64,000 nucleotides of DNA, taken from NCBI GenBank assembly GCA_020881915.1, contig JAJFPB010000002.1, forward strand, positions 434,001 through 498,000, read 5' to 3'. Below are positions 11,624 to 22,773 of this stretch, piece after piece. The stretch is from Paramyrothecium sp. XJ0827 (lineage: Eukaryota > Ascomycota > Sordariomycetes > Hypocreales > Stachybotryaceae). The position numbers were made by a program, and so were the translations under genes. Each line of letters starts with the position of its first letter. Position 1 is the first letter of the stretch. Below the pieces are notes generated by a model that saw only the letters and a list, made by a program, of their open reading frames with translations, was not told where the DNA came from and did not search any database.

Positions 11624-12529
11624 CTAGTCTCTGCTGTTCTTGATTATCTGTGCCACAACATCCAGTTTCGTCATTTTCTTGAGCATCCCCTCAAACAATC
11701 CGAATGGCAACACTGTGCCCAGTCGCGCTAGCTGTGCGTGCTCGCCCTTCCAGATCACGTATGGTGTGTTATTTCCCAATAGCAGTGTTGATACTTCATT
11801 CGCCCACTCTTCCGGTGTGATTCCACCTTTCAGCTCTTCTTGGCTCATGGCCTGCTCAACAACTGCGCGGGCCGGTTCGTAAATTGACCCTTGCGGTAAT
11901 CGTTCGGCACAGGTATTGAAGTTGTTGTTGAGGATGATATTCGTATTCACTTTAGCAGTCTTGAGATCGACGACCCGAATCCCAAACGGCTCCAGTTCAA
12001 GTCGCATCGTCGTCGAGAGCATGGCAAAGGCCGCCTTCGACGCATTGTAGACACCTTGGAACGGCAGAGCTGCTAGTGATCCGACAGAGGTGTGGTTCAC
12101 GATCATGGGCTGTCTCGAGCACCCAATTTCATTGGTGTTTGACTTGAGGAGTAGAGGCAGAAAAGCTTGAGTGACAGCTATGTGGGCCCACACGTTGATG
12201 TCGAACAATTTCCTCGCGGCGTCTAACGAAATGTCTGCGACGGGCATTGAGTAACTGCCCGCTGCATTATTTATAAGCATATCCAGTCCTTTCTCGCAGG
12301 GGAGGGACGAGGAGAGGTGAGAAACGGCAGATTCAATCGAGGCAGATGAGGTGATGTCCAATGTCAAGGTTTCTATACCACAAGCCGCAAGTGGCAGCAA
12401 CTTGGACGGGTCGCGCGCTGTTGCGTATACGTGATGCCCGGCATTGTGAAAAGCTGTCGCTAGTGCGGCTCCTGTTCCGCCTGGCGAGCAACCAGTGATC
12501 AAAATGCTGAGTTTGTTTGGCGAAGACAT
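11624..12529 (-). CDS. Short-chain dehydrogenase/reductase, Ayr1-like
   Basis: A 301-residue classical SDR using NAD(P)H. Visible motifs are the nucleotide-binding glycine loop TGCSPGGTGAALA near the start, NNAAG (stabilising the central sheet), the catalytic Ser in HTSVGSLAA, and YNASKAAF, which holds the YxxxK pair. The pattern and length resemble fungal NADPH-dependent 1-acyldihydroxyacetone-phosphate reductases, which reduce a ketone in ether-lipid and phosphatidate synthesis. Many tailoring SDRs look the same, so substrate is unproven. I start at ATG 12529 (MSSPNKLSILITG); the frame extends to 12595, but the extra 22 residues precede the first strand without purpose. No intron. It converges with the acyltransferase 237 bp away. 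Confidence 0.9.
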   Translation of the reverse strand: MSSPNKLSILITGCSPGGTGAALATAFHNAGHHVYATARDPSKLLPLAACGIETLTLDITSSASIESAVSHLSSSLPCEKGLDMLINNAAGSYSMPVADISLDAARKLFDINVWAHIAVTQAFLPLLLKSNTNEIGCSRQPMIVNHTSVGSLAALPFQGVYNASKAAFAMLSTTMRLELEPFGIRVVDLKTAKVNTNIILNNNFNTCAERLPQGSIYEPARAVVEQAMSQEELKGGITPEEWANEVSTLLLGNNTPYVIWKGEHAQLARLGTVLPFGLFEGMLKKMTKLDVVAQIIKNSRD

Positions 12530-13240
12530 GTGAACCGTGTATTGCTGACGACGTCTAATGATTAGAATTGGCGGACTCTTGGTAGAGGGAGCCAAAGAAA
12601 GAGTCCGAAGGGTTTAGATGTGATATTATAAGGGAGAAGTACGATAGGGTGGAAGGCCAGAATATAAACCTCCATAAATTTCCATTTTCTCCGCCGTTCA
12701 TGCATTGATAGCTCCCAAACGTGGTCGACATGCTGAGAGACGTGGACTTGCGGAATTAGGACGACGCTCATAGGATGATTATTTCCGACAAGTCTCCACA
12801 ACTGCTCCGAACCCTGTCTAGGAATCTTACCTACAGTCTGCTGGGAGGAGCTAACTATATGCGATGCACTACTCTCCGCCGAATGGAAAAAACCTGAGCG
12901 GAGGTTCCCTGACGGCACGATTCTCTGGTCGATGTAGCGTGGAGAAGCTAGTTCGTCATGAATGACGGGACGTTTACGCGCATATCCATCACCCTTCCGT
13001 TTGGTTGATGCTTTTATCAGGTGAGAATCAGCGTTCATGAGGCTACAAACCTACTTGGGCAACGCAAAGGAGATGTGATCACAGAAAGCCTCCACAAAAT
13101 AGCACATAAAATCGCCTAGTTTCAGTCATCGAATGAGTTGCGGAGAGCTTATCTGATCCTGCAACTGATTTCAATTCGTTTGAAGCAATATTCCTTGGCC
13201 GTCGGGAGAGGTTTACAGTCTGTAAGTAAGCTCTTGCCCA
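12530..13240. other. Intergenic, SDR promoter and pectate lyase 3' flank
   Basis: About 700 bp. A 158-codon minus-strand frame (12562-13038) begins with ATG, but it has no recognisable domain and overlaps the SDR leader. I treat it as chance. Confidence 0.4.
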
Positions 13241-14383
13241 TTAGATAGACAAAGTTGCGCCAGCCTCCTTCTCCACGGCAGCCTTCACCTTGCCCGAACC
13301 CAGAAGGCTGTACTGGTAAGGGACGCTGGTGAGGGTTCCCTTGGGAGCGCTGTGAGTACCTCCGCCCATGGAAACGTCCTGGACCACAGCATAGCCGGCA
13401 ATCTCAAACTCGGAAACAACAGCAGCGGAGCAGCCTTCAAAAACTGTGCTCTGTACAAGGGCCTGGGCGCCTAGACGAAGGTTTACAGCGTTGGCTTGGC
13501 GGTCGTAATACGAGCTGCCCGAGAGCGTTAGCGAAGAAACTCGATTTCTCTCAAGTCACGTACTTATAGATATGGAAGGTGCCGAATCGCATCAGGGGGC
13601 CACGGGAGACGTTGTTGACCCAGCGGTTGTTAGCATATGTCACATGGAGCTTTCCTTTGTCTGCAGTCTCGTTGTCCCCAGCACCGCAGAGCGATACTTT
13701 CCCCTAAACAGCCCGTTAGTATCGCCAACGACACTACTTGAATCGTATGATATTTCCTCACGTGGTCATGAAAGTATGTGTGCGAAACGGTCACCCAATC
13801 TGACTGTCTTGTGATGTCGACCAAGCCATCGTAGCCGCCACCATTTCGCTCAGAAGAAAACTCGCAGTGATCAACCCAGACATTGGTAGTCTCCGTGATG
13901 GTGATTGCGTCACCGTTCTCAGACTTGACCTTGGTGAACTTGAGGTTGCGCACAATGACGTTCTTTGCTTTGTCGATGGTCAAGCCAATGTTATCCAGGC
14001 TCGCTCCATTCCGGCCGATGATTGTCTTGTTGGATTTAACAGAGACCCTCCTGCTTCCTGACAGGCGAGCCGTCAGGACCACGATGAGGGGCTCTGTTAG
14101 TCCCACAGCCTGTGTAAAAGCATCGAGGGTAGAGACCGTAACTGTCTGGCCCCCTCGACCACCGGTAGTGCTGCCCACCAATTTGATTAGCGAACGATTG
14201 ACGGACCAAAAAACCAGGAATAAGTCCTCACCCGCCGTTCTGAGTGGCGTAACCAATGTTGCAAGCATCAGAGGGAGAAGCACGTTTCTCCAAGATCGCC
14301 GACTGGCCTACATCAGCCGCGCCGGAGGACCGAACGGCAACGGCAATGCCGGCAAACAGAGTGACAATATTGAACAATCTCAT
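13241..14383 (-). CDS. Secreted pectate lyase, polysaccharide lyase family 1
   Basis: A 324-residue extracellular enzyme that cleaves polygalacturonate by beta-elimination with calcium. Four exons (14232-14383, 13762-14170, 13564-13703, 13241-13514) are joined by introns of 61, 58 and 49 bp; all joins are in phase. A signal peptide (MRLFNIVTLFAGIAVAV) is followed by a dibasic site (EKR) before the mature start. PL1 marks are GYATQNGGTTGGRGG, the calcium-site VWVDHCEF, YDGLVDITRQSDWVTVS, FHDH and the catalytic-arginine region SRGPLMRFGTFHIYN. Exon 1 begins at the second ATG of the frame, because the upstream one (14419) would bury the signal peptide. The reverse-strand promoter has a GTGGAG element near 14506 that fits a CreA consensus, which is only suggestive. 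Confidence 0.95.
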
Positions 14384-15357
14384 GATTGTAATGGTTATGA
14401 ACGAATAAATCCATAACATAACAGGGAAGAAAACGGCATTTTATCATTCTGCTATAGCCTGTAGATCATGGCTGTTTATTATCCGTCGGGCATTTTTTGC
14501 CCCCTCCACACCTGACCAGGCAGGAGGATCCCCTCAATCTAGAAAGCTCCTCGTTGCACATTACCTGGGTGTACGGCGATGTGACTGATTGAAGACATCA
14601 ACCCGAAGGTCCGGGGGATCTAATTCCTCTTTCTCGATTGGGCGGAGTTGCAAGACGCTATGACTGGTCGTATGGGGAAATGGGAAAGCGGGGAGCTGAT
14701 GCGTGTAGGTTGCAAATCGCGACATGAACAAGCGAAGTATCCAACAAGCTGCCGGTCCGGTGTTCATGTTCCACCAGTCGGCGACCATTCCTGGACGATG
14801 CCATGACCGGAAATGCAGATCCTGTGGGGTATTGAAGCAGAAGCTAGAAGATTTGCGTAGGATCGGGCCAACGCTTAAAAGTACGGCATAGCACGTCCAC
14901 CAAGAATGCATACAGTCAAGCACCGCCCCTAAGAGAGAGCAATCAGACCACGGCGCAAGGCGCAGTAGTCAAGTCATGCATAAAAATTGCGCGGAAGAAG
15001 GTCCGAGAAGCTGCTGCTCCCAAATTATGTGTATTTCAATTCCAGCGGCTCCAAAAATTAGAGAGTACAGTATGTTTTGAGCCCAGCACTGACCTAGGAC
15101 CTTGAACCATTACAATGCAAACATATGTAGAAAAACATATGAAGCTTGAAAGTTCCACACTACCTTGTGCTAGTCAGGACTTGGTCAAGCCAATGTCATT
15201 GAGCTCAGCCCCCTCAGCTGGCTGCCACGGGACGCCTTATCTTTCAGCTGTTGACTGGTGCGCCACCAGAAGCCATGGTTAATTCCATCCTGAGTATCAC
15301 AATTGAGAAGAAGCACCTGTCTTCTCTAGAAACAGCAAGAAACCCTAATCATCCACA
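14384..15357. other. Shared upstream region of pectate lyase and STAND-type gene
   Basis: Just under 1 kb between divergent genes. A 120-codon minus-strand frame at 14561-14923 shows no domain. I see no repeats or RNA genes. Confidence 0.45.
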
Positions 15358-18152
15358 ATGGCAGACCCTTTCTCCATCGCGACGGGTAGTCTTGCCATCG
15401 TTGGCGCCATCGTGAAAGCATCTAGCGGGATTGCAGGATTCGTTCGTACTTGCCGCGATGCTCGTCCCGCCATGGCGGCAATTGTCCAGCAGCTGGGAGA
15501 GCTGCATTTGGTCCTTGATCTACTGCATGATGAGACGAGAAATGCTGGTCCTCAAGCAGGCGTGCCCGACGGTGTGTTGGAGCAAATGCGCAATGTCCTC
15601 ACCACGTGTGCAACTGTCATGGAGCGACTCAATAATGTGCTAGAGAAGCATCGCGGAAAGTCTGCGGTAGCTTGGTGGTTTGTCAAAGGCGAGGCTGACG
15701 TGCGGGATATTGGCTGCGAACTGGAGGCACATGTGAAAGCGGCAAACATCACTTTGGAGATAATGACATTGTGAGTCGTTCCTGCAACCTTCTCTAAAAG
15801 GCACCACGGACTCGTCGTCGTCGATCTCCTTACAATGGCTTTACCAACACGCTGACGAAATCCAGCGCCGCGATACGCGGAGTGAAAGCGGACATAGCAG
15901 AAAAGGTCAAAGGAGCCGACAGTCTCCGAAAAGAAGCCGCAACTCTGCGCGAGGAAACGATCGAGCTCAAGAGGATTACAGAACGCATTCAATACGACAT
16001 GGCCGATCTGAAAACCATGTTGTCGACGATGGCTCAGCACAAGGTTGACGGCTCAGTCGACCTACTGCCCACTATGGAGAATTATTTGCTCTCTGTTTCT
16101 GACTACACTGAGTCAAATGGTGACATGACCGTTGTTGAGGCCAGCGATAAGTCTCCAACACCAATGCCTCCCGTCTCACTTAAACAAAAAGGCCTTGCAC
16201 CGGAACCGTCTGCATTCGGAGCAGATCCCAGCACCATGTTGAAGCCTGGGAATGGCCGTGGGACTAGTTATGGCTATGAGCCGCAGATGTATTATCCTCC
16301 ACCGGCGGTGACACCACCATCTACAGCGACTCTGGAGTCGCAAAGACTTTATTTTCCACCGCCCCCTGAGGCGCCTTCATCCTACCGTCAAAGCTATAAT
16401 CCGCAGTCTCCTGCTCCCGAAGTCGATGAAAACTCGTTCTCCCATAACCAAATCGTCACATACGAAAGACCGGCGAGGCAGTACGACGAAGACTATCATT
16501 CATATGGAAACAATATGAGCTACAGTTCACCACAGACACAGACGTCCGCATACGCCTTCCAATCGTACGAGGAAGAACCAAATAGTTATTCAGTCAGCTC
16601 CTACGAAACTTGTAGCCACAACCAACATGTCGGGAGCAACGGTTACGGCCCTTACGATCGGGAACCGGCTGTTTCTATTTCCTCTGTGAACACATCGCAC
16701 ATGCAAGGCCTGTCACATCGTGCTGTGATCCAGCAAGAGTTGGCGGGCGCCGTAAAGGCGTCCGCCAAAATAACAACAGCACGCGCTTTCTCAGCTCGGG
16801 AGCCGGCCTTGTGCTTAGTTGAATCAGGCGCCGAGATGAAATACTTCGTACCTAAATATGATGGTGCGCTGTCGAACCCAAAGACGGCCCACCAAGATTC
16901 CTCCCGCTTCCGCATGGGCGGCCATACAAAGACTATCATCCTGCTTTACTTCCGGCATCAACATCTAACAAAACTCTGGTGAGCTCGACCGTGTCTCCGG
17001 ATGGCAGCCTAATCGCAGGAATGCTAAGATCAGAGAACGAAAAACTGCAGTACATTTATGTCGGCGGGTTTCCAGTCTCCCAGGGTGGCAAGGTCTACAA
17101 GTACATTGATTCGATCCATGCTAGACTGGAGTTCTCGCCTGATTCCTCATTTCTTGCAGTGTCACATCACCGCACCTGCGTTCTGATGAAACAACAAAAA
17201 GGCACAGACTTTGACCTAGTCGCCAAAATAGAGACCAGGCAAGTAATATGGGGATCGATGTTCTCGCCTGATGGTGGAAGGATGGCTCTTTTCCTAGCCG
17301 ACGTCGGTTACGCAACCCCCCCAGCAAACGACTGGCAAGCCGATCAAGGGAGACGCTATGCGATGTTAAACCCAACCGTACAAGTGTTTGCCGTCGCATC
17401 AGGGGTATTATTGCGTGAATTCAGACTGGAGCCCTTACAGACCAGTCTTGCTTACCGTAATCTATGCCTGTTGTCCAATTGGCGCGCGTCTTGGGTGGCG
17501 GCAGTGTGGGAGAGTCAAATTCATACTCTCTCGATTTGGGACTTGAACACTGGCAAATTGTCCGAAAAGTATAGCTTCGAGTTGCCCGGGGATAATGAAC
17601 TCCTAGGATCGCATTTAATCTCAGGCCAGCCACGGCCTCCAATGACACAATCTGATCGCTTCACTGTCGACATATCCTTGGCTTCTCAGAGACACAAATC
17701 TGTTTGCAGTGACTCACAGATACGTCGACTCTAATTACAATGGTCCTCCGCCTGGTCGATCCGCTTTCAAAGTGTTCATCTATGACCTTACTCGAAAGGT
17801 TGCCGTTGCTGCAATAGAGGACGCAGCCCTTGTAGGAGAAGACAGATTGCCGAACGGGGACATCAGGCTGCACCTATCTCAGGACCTGCAGTATCTAGCC
17901 ATTATATCCAGCCCTGCAAATTTGGGGTACCCCAACCAGTCTGGTAGCAGTCCAAACACGCAAGATTTCAGGACGCAAATATGGAGCTTACCGGTGCATT
18001 CATTACTTCAGGCTCCGGCTCTTCCAGCTCCACACCGCGACCCGGCAAACCAGGAAGCAACAACGACATCGTTGGGGGGGAAGAGTGACGACACCGAGAA
18101 CAAGGCTTCAAAAAAGCGCCTCGTTAAGCCGTGGAACAAAATGCTTCGTTGA
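15358..18152 (+). CDS. Fungal_N / WD-like STAND-type protein lacking an NTPase
   Basis: The first exon (15358-15770) encodes a domain starting MADPFSIATGSLAIVGAIVK, the hallmark of the fungal N-terminal (PF17111-type, HeLo-like) domain of STAND/NLR immune proteins. A 95-bp intron (15771-15865) leads to a coiled segment (EKVKGADSLRKEAATLREE), then a long Tyr/Pro/Ser-rich disordered linker (about 16250-16680), then beta-propeller-like repeats (TVSPDGSLIAGM, EFSPDSSFLAVS, MFSPDGGRMALF, DTNLFAVTHRYVD). Two more joins are needed. One fits a 68-bp intron at 16864-16931. The other, between 17569 and 17689, fits a 121-bp intron less well and could be a frameshift. With both introns the model is 836 residues. 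No NACHT or NB-ARC domain is present between the ends. Role inferred: recognition or scaffold protein; decay is possible. Confidence 0.6.
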
Positions 18153-18682
18153 TTGAACCCGAGGAAGAATTTTCCAGAGTGAAACACTCATGAAACAGTG
18201 TCTATATTTATCTCAAAAGGAGCGTCCACTGAGATTTGGCTCGTCGCTATACTCTCGGGTACTGCTATTTACTGGTCATGCTTAGTTTGACACCAGGATC
18301 CTTAGCAGAGGCGTCCTCCTTCCTGGACCCCAACCTCCGCGTCAACCAACAGCTGTTTGGCACGCGCGTACATGCACTACTCGGGAAGCCCAAAAACAAA
18401 GGCATCAACCAAGGAGAAGCCCCCAAAGCCCTGCAATGTGACTCTCGATTTGAAGAAATCGCGCCAATAGTTTCTTATCCCGCACAGCCCTATAATCCAA
18501 AAATAGAGGTCTGTTGGCCATTGATTCCCGTGAGTGGCTGTGCATCATGCAGAAATACACCCAAGCCTCCTCGAGGTGAAACAGGAGACCAACAACACAC
18601 CTTGGGAAGAACACCTAAAAGCACAATGACTGCACTACTCATCACCTCAGAAACATAAGCAGCAGCAGGACTAGACGCAATC
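18153..18682. other. Intergenic
   Basis: About 530 bp. The frame at 18236-18658 starts with TTG. Its codons from the first ATG give no signal or domain I trust, though an upstream exon of the next gene could hide here. Confidence 0.35.
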
Positions 18683-19072
18683 ATGTCTAAGAATGCGATT
18701 CCATTCATCTTCCTTGGATTTCTAACCCTTTCTTTCATTGCTTGTTGGGGCTGTTACGTTCGACGACGACAGCAGAAGCCCAGCCAAAGGCCCCCGCCCC
18801 GCAACACAAACACGCTTCGTGCTGGATTCCGTCAAAGCATGGGGTTCTCAATTTTCCCAAACTATTCTGCTCTGTCGAGTCAACCTCTTCTAGAACCACC
18901 AGAGAGAAATCCGTCACAGGTCCCTCATTCGAGGCTTGGCACGAGACCTCCACCTCCACACTATTCCGATGCTGGCCCGTCTCACCTATCTATGGAGCTT
19001 GAGGAGCTTGAGGGGCTTTCTCCAATGGCTGTCGCCACGGAAAATTACAAGGACAACTTCAGCATTGTTTAG
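18683..19072 (+). CDS. Small single-pass membrane protein, hypothetical
   Basis: A 129-residue protein of unknown function starting at ATG 18683. One hydrophobic helix near the N-terminus (about residues 6-25, IPFIFLGFLTLSFIACWGCY) is followed at once by a basic stop-transfer cluster (VRRRQQK). A Pro/Ser-rich soluble tail ends in an acidic stretch (MELEELEGLSPM) and DNFSIV. The positive-inside rule puts the long tail in the cytosol. No signal cleavage site or family match is seen. It follows the STAND-type gene on the same strand, 530 bp away. The helix plus charge pattern argues against chance, but it could be the last exon of a longer gene. Confidence 0.5.
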   Translation: MSKNAIPFIFLGFLTLSFIACWGCYVRRRQQKPSQRPPPRNTNTLRAGFRQSMGFSIFPNYSALSSQPLLEPPERNPSQVPHSRLGTRPPPPHYSDAGPSHLSMELEELEGLSPMAVATENYKDNFSIV

Positions 19073-19943
19073 TCTACTGTGGTGTACGGGACCTTTTTCT
19101 TCTTACCCTTTTTCCCCACTCGCCTGCACTTCGCACAGGCAGTGCTTTCATCTGCACGGAGGTCCTGTACTGAATTGTGATGAGGTTGACCCCATTGCCG
19201 GATCAATATACGACAGCCCGAAGCTGTGATGGTATCAGCCAACGAGCTACGAGGCTTTCTATGCCAATCACATGAACTAGCGGCATACGATTCCAGGCGT
19301 ACAAATTATCGGGTGTTGCCAGTCGAGATCCTAGGGAAGGTTGGCTTAGGTTCTCGCTACAAATTGACACAGATTGGAACGTAGCTGTACCATGCTAGGA
19401 TATCGGTGTTTTCGTTCTCGTCTGTGCTAATTTTGAATTGAATATATGTTGCGACGAAAGTCTTACCAGACTGAACTTGGCAGCTACGCTTTGGGTGTTG
19501 ATCCTTAGATTGTCCAACGAAGAAACAAGCATCGGAAAATTTGTGACGTGCCTTGTTCGAGCTCCAGGGCAACGGCTATAAGGCGGGGTTGAGTAAATAT
19601 CCCACTTCTTTGCCTCTGGGGGTAGGACCTGGCTCAACTTTGCCTGTGCAGATCGTATTGCCGACTGCACGGTTATAAACCGGGCCGAGCAATTGTCCTG
19701 CTGTACTTCTTTAATCTCTAAAAAGCTGGCTTCAGTTTACCTACCACAAGATCTACAAGTCGCATGACCGCACACCTATTTGCCAGGGCGGCAATTATCC
19801 AACTTCTTTGCCTCTGAACCCTGCGAACCCGATTGTGGCCGTTCAGGACTTGCCTTCGTTCCTTTTGATGCAACCACACTCATTCGGACTCCACGGTAAA
19901 GTGCAACCTCTTCAAAACTCTACAGGCCTGGGTCTTGTCCATC
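19073..19943. other. Intergenic, CoA-transferase promoter
   Basis: About 870 bp. Minus-strand frames near 19357-19670 look random. No clear TATA box was found close to the CoA-transferase start. Confidence 0.45.
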
Positions 19944-21308
19944 ATGTTATCCCGTAATGTTGCGCGTTCTGGTCGGGCTCTTTTGGGATCTGCAAGTCAG
20001 AGGCGATGGAATAGTGGCACACAGTCTCAACTCATCGATGGCTTTCGTCTACCAAGACACTTCTCACGTGTGGTGACTTGTCCTACCCCTACGTCGAAGC
20101 GATGTTTCTCAGATGCAAGCTCGGAACACAAGAACAGCGAGACGGCCAAAAAGCACTTGCCTCTGGCTGGTATCCGTGTCGTCAGTCTTGAACAGGCTAT
20201 CGCAGCACCACTTTGCACTCGGCATCTTGCAGACCTTGGTGCCGAGGTTATCAAAGTGGAGCGCCGAATAGATGGCGACTTTGCCCGACACTACGACACC
20301 CGCGCACGGGGCTCCTCATCACATTTCATTTGGGCGAATCGTTCAAAGAAGAGCCTGGAACTAGACGTCAAGAACTCCGACGACTTTGAGGTGCTCCAGC
20401 GGCTCCTTAAGACGGCCGACGTTTTCGTGCAAAACCTGGCACCGGGGGCCACAGATCGGCTCGGTTTGTCATACGAGACTCTCAAGCAGCAGAATCCACG
20501 CCTCATTGTGTGCGACATCTCGGGTTATGGATCCGATGGACCAATGCGCGACAAGAAGGCCTACGATTTGCTCGTGCAGAGCGAGGCAGGGATGCTCTCG
20601 GTGACTGGAACCGAATCAGAACCGGCCAAGGTAGGCATCTCAATTGCAGATATTTCTGCTGCAATGTACGCCTATTCGAACATTTTGGCCGCGATCATTC
20701 AGCGGCAGACCACTGGCGTGGGCTCGAGGGTGGACATATCGATGCTTGAAAGCATGGTTGAGTGGATGGGTTTCCCTCTGTATTACACGACGGATGATGC
20801 GCCCGGTCCTAAATCCGCAGGTGCAGCGCACGCAACCATATATCCTTATGGGCCATTTGAAACAGCAGGCAACGATTCCGTCATGCTTGGGGTCCAGAAC
20901 GAACGTGAATGGGTCAACTTGTGTCGCGATGTTCTTAAGAAGCCGGACCTGGCGACGGATGCCCGCTTCTTCAACAACTCGTTGAGAAACGAAAATCGAG
21001 GCGCGTTGAAGAAGATCATACACGACACCTTTGCCACTCTCAGTGCTGAAGAAGTCATTCAACGGCTTGACGCAGCCAGCATAGCAAACGCCATGGTAAA
21101 CGACATGCAGGGCGTCTGGGAGCACAAGCAACTCCATGCTAGAAATCGGTGGACCGAAGTCGACACACCTAGTGGTCGGATGCCTGCCCTTCTACCGCCT
21201 GGCAGAGCTAGTTCATCAGACGCTCGTATGGAAGCTGTACCAACTCTAGGTCAGCATAACGACGCCATCTTAGCTGAGTTGTTGGCGGCTGAAAGGGAAG
21301 ATTCATGA
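19944..21308 (+). CDS. Class III CoA-transferase (CaiB/BaiF family), mitochondrial
   Basis: A single-exon, 454-residue enzyme that moves coenzyme A between carboxylic acids. The first ~50 residues are rich in Arg/Ser and lack acids (MLSRNVARSGRALLGSASQR), a mitochondrial presequence. The CaiB/BaiF fold follows: LAGIRVVSLEQAIAAPLCTR, LGAEVIKVER, an HFIWANRSKKSLELD strand, DVFVQNLAPGATDRLGL, and AYDLLVQSEAGMLSVTG, which holds the catalytic Asp (YD). The C-terminal domain is complete through TLGQHNDAIL. Relatives include formyl-CoA:oxalate and succinate:glutarate/hydroxymethylglutarate CoA-transferases. The mitochondrial location favours the dicarboxylate type, but substrate is inferred. ATG 19944 is chosen because the frame's upstream codon is TTG. 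Confidence 0.92.
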   Translation: MLSRNVARSGRALLGSASQRRWNSGTQSQLIDGFRLPRHFSRVVTCPTPTSKRCFSDASSEHKNSETAKKHLPLAGIRVVSLEQAIAAPLCTRHLADLGAEVIKVERRIDGDFARHYDTRARGSSSHFIWANRSKKSLELDVKNSDDFEVLQRLLKTADVFVQNLAPGATDRLGLSYETLKQQNPRLIVCDISGYGSDGPMRDKKAYDLLVQSEAGMLSVTGTESEPAKVGISIADISAAMYAYSNILAAIIQRQTTGVGSRVDISMLESMVEWMGFPLYYTTDDAPGPKSAGAAHATIYPYGPFETAGNDSVMLGVQNEREWVNLCRDVLKKPDLATDARFFNNSLRNENRGALKKIIHDTFATLSAEEVIQRLDAASIANAMVNDMQGVWEHKQLHARNRWTEVDTPSGRMPALLPPGRASSSDARMEAVPTLGQHNDAILAELLAAEREDS

Positions 21309-22191
21309 TCACGAAAGAGGGTTACTGTACGTTGACAGGAAGTTGGATGTATATGTAGACTGGCATACTATAAATCCTGGTTAGAGAGTCGTGGAATTGG
21401 CTCATGCCGTCTACTAAATCAGAATCACGAGCCTTGATAGCTTGAGTATCATGTAATTTTGAAGAAGAACACATCAATGATATTCATCGATGTCTGACTC
21501 GTTTGATCTGGTTGACTAAATTCGTCATAGTGCCTGGAACTTCGAGATTTTTCTTTCTCAAGACGCTCAATACAACAGATTATTGTATTCTCTAATAACA
21601 ACCATGAAGATTGAATCGAAATTCGTCAAAAAGCCCGGCATCAGAGTCTGCTTTTGTTCATAATCACAGCATGTGCGAACGCATAACTGGGAAGCGACCA
21701 AAATGCCTTCATTGCATAGGCAGTCTTGTGGATTCGCACAAAACCTACCGGAGTTCTGTGCTGATGGGGCGGTAATCAAACCTCCGTGATTTTGCCACGC
21801 CAGTGCAATTTTCAACTATCGGCTGCACATAACCCTTCTAGGATTCCCAGCCTGATTCCGGTTCGCTCATGTGGTGTTGTATGATGTCGGTGACTGCCTG
21901 CTATCCGTGCGCCAATTGAGAGCAGCGATCGTGGCCCAATTATTCTAACATATAACAACTTCTGCATCGTAGACTGTATTGCCTCGAATGCTGAGTAGTT
22001 ACTTTGGTACACCAAGGACGAAACTTGCCTCCAGATCCAATCGACGGTAGGGACATGCTGATGTATAGCCACAATCGTGGACCATCCCTGCCCTTCCACT
22101 CCGTCCTTACCCCGCAGAAAGCGTTCCGAACATCCGATCATCACGATTTAGTGTGAACTAGCCGCGAATACGGAAGGTTGCGGCTCGTCTA
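21309..22191. other. Intergenic
   Basis: About 880 bp between the CoA-transferase and the receiver-domain relic. I looked on the plus strand for kinase domain remnants that should precede a receiver domain and found none. Confidence 0.4.
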
Positions 22192-22773
22192 ATGGAACGA
22201 ATCACCCAAAACCGCAATGGCAACCCAGAAGCCGAACCCTTTGCTAAGGCAGTTGCCTGCCCATCAGAGTGCGTCCGATTTCCACGAGAAGAAGTGCGCG
22301 TGGGTCTCGTGGAGCACAATCCAATCCATCAGAAAGTCTACAAGAAATATCTTGAAAAGCTCTGTTACACAAACATTCATCTGTACGAGAACTGACAAGA
22401 GGCCATGGATGGTATAAGGCGTCAAGCAGCCAAGGGGAGGCCGTACCATGTGGTACTAATGGGCTTGTCGATATCAGTCATGAATTGTATAGAGGCTACC
22501 AAACTTATTCCCCAAGATGCAGATGACGCGATATGTCGCGTCCCCGTCATCGGTTTACAGCATGGGGTATCAGGCGGTGAGCCATGCCTTTCTGCTGGTA
22601 TAACTGAAGTCCTTACAACCCCGATAACACTTGCTGCACATGGTCGCACAATAGAAGCCCATGGCAATCCTTTAGCAAGTCACTCCATCCGATGCAAGGC
22701 TTCTACTTACCTCCTACAGCAGTCACTCCGAGCCAAGCCTGATTCGAGTACGATTGAGCCAAGAAACGACTAG
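22192..22773 (+). pseudogene. Relic of a response-regulator receiver domain (hybrid histidine kinase C-terminus)
   Basis: A continuous frame carries a degraded receiver domain. It reads RVGLVEHNPIHQKVYKKYLE (from 22297), a TGA at 22393-22395, then QEAMDGIRRQAAKGRPYHVVLM, SVMNCIEATKLI, RVPVIGL and AGITEVLTTPI. These align with the usual LVEDNPINQKV, VLMDLSMPVMDG, EATKLIR, VPVIALTA and GMTEVLTKPI elements. Three key positions are lost: the acidic pocket (ED becomes EH), the phosphoacceptor Asp (VLMG) and the conserved Lys (TTPI). No histidine-kinase or HATPase remnants precede it. In fungi such domains sit at the end of hybrid kinases or in Skn7/Ssk1-type regulators. The long match across a stop shows a gene relic. 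Confidence 0.72.

Noticed and set aside
12562..13038. 158-codon minus-strand frame starting with ATG
   Set aside because: No signal, domain or splice context; it overlaps the SDR leader. Kept as intergenic.
18236..18658. 140-codon plus-strand frame with a hydrophobic N-terminus
   Set aside because: The apparent start is TTG, the hydrophobic stretch precedes the first ATG by little, and the rest is unstructured and unlike any family I know.
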